From assembly GCA_029215795.1 (NCBI GenBank), contig JARDYH010000005.1, forward strand, positions 9,952,001 to 10,016,000: a DNA stretch of 64,000 nt. Direction: 5' to 3'. Within the stretch, counting starts at the first letter, position 1; every line of letters starts with the position of its first letter. The DNA comes from Anniella stebbinsi. Its lineage: Eukaryota; Chordata; Lepidosauria; Squamata; Anniellidae. Below the pieces are notes generated by a model. That model saw nothing but the letters and a program-made list of their open reading frames with translations, ran no database searches and was not told the origin of the DNA. The position numbers were made by a program, and so were the translations under genes. Shown one piece after another: positions 57,191-64,000 of the stretch.

Positions 57191-58011
57191 TAAAGATAGT
57201 TTTTCCTTTAAATGGGAGATCTGAGTGGCAGATCAAGGCGATAGGCACAAAATGGCGAAACACCAAGGAGACTTTTGTATCAGGAAAATATAACAGCCCT
57301 GGAAAGACTGTGTGCAGTGAAGCTGCTCTGACCGATGCATGGGGTGGAGGAGTGGCCATCCCCCCATGCCTTGCTCAGGTCGGCTTTGCCTGCCCCATAC
57401 CTTGCCCTACTGAGGAGGATGCAGGGCAGACAAAGCACTTAGTGTGCTGTTCCCCACCCCCTCACATTTGGAAGAGTAGCATAACACTAACTAAGGAAAA
57501 TCCCTGTTATTTCCAATCAATGACTGGAAATAACACGGGGATTCCACCCCCATTCAACCCCACAAGCCACTCACTTCCCCCAGGAGCCTGCAAGGCTTGG
57601 GAAGGGATCTAAAGCCGCCAAAGGCCTGAGGTTCCCCAGCCTTGAGGTACAGGATTGTTTTGTCTCCACAATGACAGCAATGTGTAGCCAGCGAGGAACA
57701 CTGGCTCACATCAAGCCAGAAGGGATGTACATAAGGTGAACAGAAAACAGAACCCCGAGACTTACCTTTTCAGCAGTAGATGGAGGATATTGTTGGATGG
57801 GTTGCTCCAAAAGGCAGGTCTGTGCTAATTAGGCTTCAGACTGCTTTCCCTTGTAGGAGAGCTCCCACCTTCCAGTGTCAGAAGGTAACACAGAAACAAA
57901 TAAGCAAGTAAAACCAAAGAGCCCCTAACCCACCAGGACTAAACAGGAGGCCTTTCAAAGCAACTGATAATGAAAGAATCTAGGTGGAAAAGCTTATGAT
58001 GGCACAGCCAC

Positions 58012-58133
58012 CCCAATATGGTGCCCTCCAGATGTTTTGGATTACAACTCCCTAAGATCCAGCCAGCGTGACGAATAGTCAGGGATGATGGGAGTTGTAG
58101 TCCAAAACATGGGGAGGGCACGAGGTTGGCGAA
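58012..58133. repeat. Palindromic squamate repeat, copy 23
   Basis: GTGCCCTCCAGATGTTTTGG with ATTACAACTCCCTAAGATCC faces ATGGGAGTTGTAGTCCAAAA and GAGGGCACGAGGTTGGCG. Confidence 0.7.
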
Positions 58134-58982
58134 GAAGATAAATACCCTATGGTCTGAACTTGTCTGACAAGGTAGAAACCGCTAATCTCCAGTAGTTCCC
58201 TTAGCAGTAAGAACTGCAAAATGAGGGAAGGGGGGGAATATTCCCCATCTGCGGCAGAAAAAAGAACTTATCAAGACCCACCATTCTGTTTTCCTGCAGT
58301 GGAGGAGGATATCCTTGGATGGAATATAGAAAAGCCGATAGCCATGCTGGCTGGGGCCCCTCGCTGAAGTACACACTCCAGGGCAACCGCTCGCTGGAGA
58401 ATCCGTCTTCTGGAAGAAGCTCCGGCCAAAGCAAAGGCATCCAGCTTGCTTTGTGAACCTGGGGACGAATGTCCAAACCAAGTCAATGTGATTTGGAGTG
58501 AGGTTTTTTAACGATCAAAACTTTTGTTCTCAGCACTTTGGGATCATATCTCCTTGTTTTGCTGCTTGGGCATCTAATCCTCTTCAACCAAGTCACCACA
58601 AGGCCAGATTGATCAACTAGGTGACAGGCATAAGCTATTGACTAGGAACTGCACCTTAGGCAGACAAAGGGGTACCTGCTATGGTGCTTAATTGACAATA
58701 AGATGCTAGGCACAAGATGATAGACACATATGTGTGTGTGTACCTGTGTCTGCATGCATGAACATAGAACATAGAAATCTGCTCACTTATCCAACAGATG
58801 CTGAACTAAAATCAAAAAGTGCTGCTGAGACACCAATAGGTCAGTGGATAGTTCAAACTGGGCTTTTTAAAATAAAAATCACAGGAACTGAAAACTGCAC
58901 CGGGCAGACCAGACAACTAAAGGGAGAGAAAGAGAGTTTCCTCACGTCACTGAATTACGGACCATGTACAAAGAGAATGCTC

Positions 58983-58988
58983 TTTATT
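58983..58988 (-). terminator. HAUS7: HAUS7 polyadenylation signal
   Basis: AATAAA on the minus strand, about 170 nt after the HAUS7 stop codon. It implies a short 3'UTR ending near 58960-58970. Confidence 0.75.
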
Positions 58989-59158
58989 GGTGACCCTTCA
59001 CAACAACACCCCCCCCCCTTTATATATTTACACTTGGGAATACCACAGGCAACATTTTTGCAGGCTCTCCTCTGCCTCCAGCATCTTCCGTGTCAAGGTG
59101 GGAGCTTCTTCCTCCTCCCCAAAGGAAGCTAGAGTTTGCAGTCCACTCGAGATCAGGA

Positions 59159-59226
59159 TCACTGGCAATCCTTGAGTGCAGCATGGATGGCCTTATATTT
59201 CTGGTGCAGCTCTTCGAGTTTTGAAG
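59159..59226 (-). CDS. HAUS7: HAUS7 last coding exon
   Basis: The acceptor is TTCCTTTTTCAG. Twenty-one complete codons (SKLEELHQKYKAIHAALKDC, then Q) precede the TGA. It is longer than the human ending as I recall it (MNELMEK), adding a short helical tail. Confidence 0.9.
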
Positions 59227-60142
59227 CTGAAAAAGGAACATGTCGGCTAGCATCGGGGGTGCTCTGTGCCTGTTTTACTTTGAGCTTGGCAGCCCCCCCA
59301 CCCCCGGCTCATCTTTGTCCCTCCCATCTGCTGCTATGGAACCTACACTCTTTGGAAGAAGGGTACCCAGGGACTGATGGCTCCAACTCCTCAGTGCCAC
59401 TAGCCAGACCGACACCGGATTTGTCTTAACCTTAACAGGTTTGCCCCTCCTGCTGGCTCAGAAGATGGGTTTCCATCCTTCGAAAGAATTGGACCTTCCC
59501 ACAGGGTTAGGCCAGGGCAGAATGAGCAAGAGCGAAGAAAGCATTCCGGCTACAAGTCACACCCTCCCACTAGGCCCTTGCCTTGGGATCTAAATGGAAA
59601 ACAGAGTTTCGCAACCAGCACTCCAGGAAGGCGAGTTGGCAGCCATTCCAATTAGAGGAGGGAGTGGAATGCCAGAGACAGAAACCCACACCAAGAGTGG
59701 CAGCCACACACACACAGCAGGAATCTCGACTTGGGAGTAGAACTTACGTAGCGTGGCTTTGGCACTGCCACTCCAAACCACCTTCTCGCCATGCCGCCAT
59801 TTCACCCTCTCCATCACACGCTCAGACGTTTTTGTAACCTGGGCCAGACTTTGCAGCTCCTATAGGCAGGAGCATACAAAACCAGGCAGCCTGTTAAGTC
59901 GCATTGCTCCACTAGCCTGATGCACTCAACACCTCCAGCTGTTCAAGATCTTGTGCTCCAGGGACAGCATAAAAGCTTTCATGGACTAGAACCCAGATCC
60001 ATCAGTTGCATGAATTATTAGTGTGTGATAATCTGTGTACATATGTGTACACACACATACACACACAAATTACACATACAATTTCCAGAGGGGCAGCAGC
60101 ATTAAGTCTGTTGCAGCTAAAGCAGATGTGTGATATACATAC

Positions 60143-60182
<40 letters not shown>

Positions 60183-63100
60183 GAATGAGAGAAACATAGG
60201 CAGACTAACAGAGTAATTTCAAACTATTTTAGTGCTAAAGCATTTTGGCTTCCACACTCAAAAATACCTGGGGGCTCACAGGATGGAATACTCCTTTGGG
60301 TAAAATAATAATCCACTCACATAGAAAACTAGATGCTACGTGGAATGCTTCTTCCTGACCTGTTCTCTTGCCTTCTGGTTTGCTATGTGCAGTGATCACT
60401 GTCTATGGTGACCCATCTGCCACAGCCACAGGTTTACTGACTCAGTGAGAACTAGGTCTAGAAAGGGAGTGAAGCCCCGGGGAGACAACCACGGCATGGT
60501 GTAGCATTTTCTGTCCATAGTGCCACGCTTATCACTTCTCCAAAGTGATGAAGGAACCAGCCGGCATCATCTGGCAGTGATGGTTAAAGGGCATTTCCCC
60601 AAATTACACCCCCTCCCGGACTCCCAACACCTAATCCTTCCCTGTCTGCTGCACAGATGCACACACCTGCATACAAAGCAGCAGGCTCTGGTGCACCGCT
60701 TGGAAGAGGGGGCCGCAGGGGCTCAGCTGGGGAGCAGGGCGCTCACAATGCTTCTGCAGCTCATTCTCGTACACCTGCTCAAAGGCCACAAGCAGCTGGT
60801 TGTAGTCAGAAACGATCAGCTTGAGCGTCTGCAGAGCGGTGGCGCCATCGCAGGAAGGATCTGCACCAGCCGGGTCCCCCTGCAGGAAGGAACACTGAGA
60901 AGGCCCCACTTGGTTAAACGGGAAAGGCCGTACACGTGGGGCGACTTTGCTACATCCCCACCTTCCCTTATCACTGGGCAGAAAAACGGCCCTTCCCTTC
61001 CCAAAGAGGGAGCCACAGGGCCGGCATCAAGGGTAGGCATGGGTGGGCGCCTGTCAAGGGCCTCCCCCCCCCCCCCCGCAGGCATCTGCTGAAAAGAGCT
61101 CCCTTGAGTTGCTCCTCTCCTCTCCTTCACCTTCGCAACCTGCTTGTTCACCAGCCTCCTGCTCTAGCCATCAGCAGTGGCGATGTGAAGGAAGAGCAGT
61201 AGATGCTCCTGCCTGCTTGCTCCCTGCCTCTCTGCCAGTCCCGCAAGCAAGTGGTAGCAAGGATGGGAAAGAGGAGAATAGAAGCTGGTGAGAACGGAGG
61301 CAAGAACGCAGATGCACTGAGGGAGGGGGCCCACTGTCTTGCCCAAGAGAGCCCTCAAAATCCCAGAGACGGCACAGGCCTCTGGGATCACATCTGGAGT
61401 AGGCACTAGCAGGTATCAATCCCCCCCCCCCCCCAAATCATTGTTACTCAGAGTTCACAGCGAATCTGACCTTAATTTGAATTTCTTATATTAGGTGCAA
61501 AGGAAATTCAATGGCAAGGGCCTCTTCTAGTTTTAAGGCAAGGAAGCAGCGAAGTAGGGAAAACATAGAGAATGTAGAAGAGGGCTGGGCTTGGCTCCTA
61601 AGGGTGAAGGAGAATGACCAGGAAGGTGGCCATTTGATTGGGAATTTTAAAAATGTGCATCCTAGAGATTAAGGAGGGAAGGAAAATGACCCACAGGGAA
61701 GGCACATTTAAAATGCACCTATGGAATATCTCCTATAATGAAAGTCTCCCGCATGTCTCTGAGTGTGGCGCAGAGGCATCCATGCGTCTGCTGCACTCTT
61801 CCTGAACGGCTTCACTAGTGTAGGCAGAAAAAGAACTATTTGAAGACTAAGAGGGTCAGACAGAATCTACTCCATTTGGGGAAGCTGTAACTTCCACAAA
61901 ATCCCATGCCCCCCCTCGGCATAGCAAGCAAGTTCTTAATGCTAAGGCCTTGGCCGCTGTTCCAAGCCTCTTCAGATTTCCTCTCCCTGGTTTGCATGTC
62001 TGGAAATTCTAAGCATTCACAGGCTGGCCTGCTGTGGAAAATGGGCTGCTGGATTGGATAGGTTTTTATTTGATTTGCACCTTTGTCTTTCTACCAGCCT
62101 TCGGTCTGGTCAAGTGGGGCTCTTCTTAAGAAGGCCCTTGTGGCAGGTTTTTAAAAAAAATAGTTACAGCCATTGCATGTCAGCATGACAGGCACCTGCC
62201 AGGAAAGACAGGTGACAAACTTAACAAGTCAGCACGGCCCATAAGGGAGAGAAAGGGCCCTAAAGGTAGTGACAAAGGGGAGTTGAGGTTAGACCTCCAA
62301 CAACAGGGCTCTAAGGATGAGATACAGGAAATTAAGACTGAAGAGAGGCAGAGATCTCAGAAAAGATGGGGGATGAGGCAGCAGGTGGAGAAAATGTCTA
62401 AAAATGACAGAGGAAGTAGACAGGGTCCAAGGGAAACAGAGAGGGCAAAGCCCCCTGAGAAAGGGAAGTCAGGAGTGGCAACGCTCCTCACCACCTTGAT
62501 GGCCACTTTCTAATATGCATTGCCACCATTTGGTGGGCATCTCAGTAGCAAGGTGTAAATAATTCCCGAATTACAGAACAGAGACTGGCCATACGGCTAC
62601 TGAGCCCAGTCTCCCAGAAACAGGCGCATCTATTCAGCAGCGGCTCATGATGAACCTACAAAATGTGCCATTGCAGCTCGTGACTGTGCCAGCAGAGAAA
62701 ACAAGTTCCAAGTGACTCGGGGAACAGCCACAACCTACCCTGCACCATCGCAAGGCTCCCACTCTCACCTGACAACCTTCCCTGTTGACTGCTTACCTGC
62801 GCTCTTAGATCTTCCAGGGCTGCTGCCGTCTCTTCCAGCTCCATCAATGAATCCGACAGGGTTCTCTCATGGGAAGATGCCGATGGCAAGGCCCTTTATA
62901 AGGGACAGGGAGACTGGGCATCAGGACTCTGGGATGCCACCATGGGTGTGATAAAGAGGGAAGATGTGGGAAAAGTGAGTTGAATGGAAGGACGGGAGGT
63001 TGGGGGTGAGCATGAGAACCGGCTTCAAACCCCAGCTTAGTTTTACATTAGCCAAGTCCTTCCCTTTCTGGCTTTAACAGAGCAGCCCAGGCAGCTCCAG

Positions 63101-63354
63101 CCTCACTCTAGCCCTAGAAACAACGGAGTTCCAGGACTTCTGAGCTCTCTTCTTTTCTGCAACTAGAAGGTGGGCAGAAGAACCAAGGAGTTCACCTTTT
63201 CTGCAGCATGTCTTCGCCCGCCAGGAGGGGCTTGATGTCCGAGCTCCAGGGATGGCACTCCGGGTTCAACACAGCCTGTAGATCAGAGCTGGAGAAAACC
63301 TGCTTCACGAATTCTTCATTCTTCCTAGCTATCTCTTGGAAAGATTCCTCTGTG
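59159..63354 (-). CDS. HAUS7: HAUS augmin-like complex subunit 7, 3' half (5 exons)
   Basis: HAUS7 is a subunit of the eight-part augmin complex, which binds spindle microtubules and recruits gamma-tubulin for branching nucleation. Exons on the minus strand are 63354-63196, 62893-62797, 60879-60667, 59859-59748 and 59226-59159. They total 649 nt, about 215 residues plus the TGA stop at 59161-59159. All junctions are GT/AG and the phases agree. Diagnostic stretches parallel human HAUS7: LNPECHPWSSDIKPLL, IVSDYNQLLVAFEQVYENEL, APQLSPCGPLFQAVHQSLL and GEKVVWSGSAKATL. These are predicted helical, coiled-coil-rich segments of the C-terminal half. The human protein is about 368 residues, so roughly 40 percent, the N-terminal part, lies past the right edge. 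Identification rests on recalled family sequence. Confidence 0.92.
59748..59859 (-). CDS. HAUS7: HAUS7 penultimate exon
   Basis: This exon is 112 nt. The acceptor is GCTCCTGCCTATAG and the donor GTAAGT. It reads ELQSLAQVTKTSERVMERVK, then WRHGEKVVWSGSAKATL, matching the GEQICWGGS-type motif of the human protein. Confidence 0.93.
60133..60183. repeat. (AT)n microsatellite in HAUS7 intron
   Basis: This is an ATAT-rich tract of about 50 bp with ACATAT and GTATAT interruptions. Confidence 0.85.
60667..60879 (-). CDS. HAUS7: HAUS7 internal exon, conserved C-terminal core
   Basis: This exon is 213 nt, 71 codons, phase 0 at both ends. The acceptor is TTCCTTCCTGCAG and the donor GTGTGT. It reads LQTLKLIVSDYNQLLVAFEQ, then VYENELQKHCERPAPQLSPC and GPLFQAVHQSL, the most conserved block of HAUS7. 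Confidence 0.94.
60880..62796. other. HAUS7 intron (1.9 kb)
   Basis: It holds C-runs at about 61064-61078 and 61421-61434 and no recognisable exon. The overlapping ORFs near 60900-61400 have no family resemblance. Confidence 0.75.
62797..62893 (-). CDS. HAUS7: HAUS7 internal exon, coiled-coil segment
   Basis: This exon is 97 nt. The acceptor is CCCTTATAAAG, a weak pyrimidine tract, and the donor GTAAGC. It reads ALPSASSHERTLSDSLMELE, then ETAAALEDLRAQ, with leucines in heptad-like spacing. This segment varies most from the human protein. Confidence 0.88.
63196..63354 (-). CDS. HAUS7: HAUS7 internal exon (first in window)
   Basis: This exon is 159 nt. The acceptor is CATCCTTCTCTTCCAG and the donor GTGAAC. 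It reads TEESFQEIARKNEEFVKQVF, then SSSDLQAVLNPECHPWS and DIKPLLAGEDMLQK. The phase shows one base completing a codon from the preceding exon, which is outside the window. Confidence 0.92.
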
Positions 63355-63736
63355 CTGGAAGAGAAGGATGAGGAGACTGGGAACTAGAGGGGCAGTATGC
63401 AGTGCCCCAAGGATGCCTAGGCAGCTTACTAGGTCTCCTGCAGTTCCATTCCTAGCCCTGGGAAGGAGAATCAAGTCTAGCAAATTCGCAATAAGAAAGC
63501 TGTAACCTAACTCTGCTACTGGAAGGGCATGTGGTTCAGTATAATAAAGAAAGAAGATGCTCTAATAAAGGAATAGACTCAGAGCTTCATCCTTGAGATC
63601 TGGAATCAGAGCATTCTGGTAGCTGGAGGTTGGATGGCACAAACTGCCATGCTGAGCACAGAATTAGGCCTTTGATCACTGATTAAAGGAGAATGGGAGA
63701 AAAGACAATACGAATAATATCATCATCATCATCATC

Positions 63737-63934
63737 TAAGGACCCGGGAGATCCAGATTCTAGTCCCCACTTGACCATGAAGCTCACTGGGTGACTTTGG
63801 GTCAATCACTGACTCTCAGCCTAAGCTACCTGGTTATTGTGAATATAAAATTGAGGAGGGGGATTGTGTAAGGTGTCTGGGGTTCCTTGCAAGAGGAAAA
63901 AAGGTAGGATATAAATGCAATAATAAATAAATAA
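63737..63934 (+). repeat. Sauria-type SINE
   Basis: It has the B-box region GAGATCCAGATTCTAGTCCC, then ACCATGAAGCTCACTGGGTG and ACTTTGGGTCAATCACTGAC. The tail is GGATATAAATGCAATAATAA with an AAATA tract. It lies in the HAUS7 intron. Confidence 0.8.
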
Positions 63935-64000
63935 CCACCACATTTATATAGTACATGAGACAAAAAAAAGGAAGTAGCCTCAAATGTTACTGAACTCTAA

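Larger units (their letters stand above)
36150..58960. other. Intergenic region between FLNA and HAUS7 (about 23 kb)
   Basis: No coding exon could be supported on either strand. Recognised content is CR1, L2-like and Penelope-like LINE remnants, MIR- and Sauria-type SINEs, inverted-repeat elements, palindromic repeats and microsatellites. Stretches without any family I recognise include 33650-34850, 40650-42590, 46050-47200 and 50100-52000. I looked for emerin (the human upstream neighbour of FLNA) and saw no LEM-domain sequence. Confidence 0.7.

Noticed and set aside
36110..58960. Emerin or another known gene between FLNA and HAUS7
   Set aside because: No LEM-domain or other recognisable coding exon was found on either strand; only repeats and unassigned DNA are visible.
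34893..61434. Long C and G runs (for example 34893, 48812, 49932, 50238, 61064 and 61421) as functional sites
   Set aside because: They are simple homopolymer slippage tracts scattered without position preference, and their lengths may include sequencing error.

Overview
The window is eukaryotic, vertebrate, and almost certainly squamate (lizard-like). It has short exons with GT-AG boundaries in large introns, CpG islands, and a repeat load typical of squamates: tRNA-derived Sauria-type SINEs, decayed CR1 LINEs, hAT-like foldback MITEs and many roughly 120-bp palindromic repeats. No bacterial operon, phage or CRISPR content is present.

Two genes are supported, both on the minus strand. The left third holds the 5' part of filamin A (FLNA). 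Ten coding exons lie between 298 and 20104 and encode about 569 residues: the Gly/Ala-rich N-terminus, the CH1-CH2 actin-binding domain and immunoglobulin-like rod repeats 1 to 3. All ten exons keep one reading frame through their splice phases. The gene leaves the window at the left edge, so the remaining rod, hinges and dimerisation repeat are outside. Coding exon 2 sits in one CpG-rich region (about 18.9-22.2 kb). A second, stronger CpG island at 35.1-36.1 kb shows a strand-composition switch and a good minus-strand splice donor, and is the best candidate for the promoter and non-coding exon 1.

The right end holds the 3' half of HAUS7, an augmin-complex subunit. Five coding exons lie between 63354 and 59159, with the stop codon and a poly(A) signal at 58983-58988. 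Its 5' exons are beyond the right edge.

The 23 kb between the two genes and the long FLNA introns are mostly transposon-derived. They hold CR1 remnants (15.6, 27.2-28.2, 37.3-39.7 and 45.7 kb), a Penelope-like reverse-transcriptase fragment (57.0 kb), an L2-like LINE tail (53.8-54.6 kb) and several families of inverted-repeat elements, some with clear 8-bp target-site duplications. I found no coding exon between the two genes that I can support. Neither strand shows anything that looks like a new multi-gene system. The most notable signals are the two-way composition switch at the 35.8-kb CpG island, a possible antisense promoter inside an FLNA intron, dispersed foldback elements carrying ZNF143-like or CRE-like motifs, and the direct neighbourhood of HAUS7 and FLNA.
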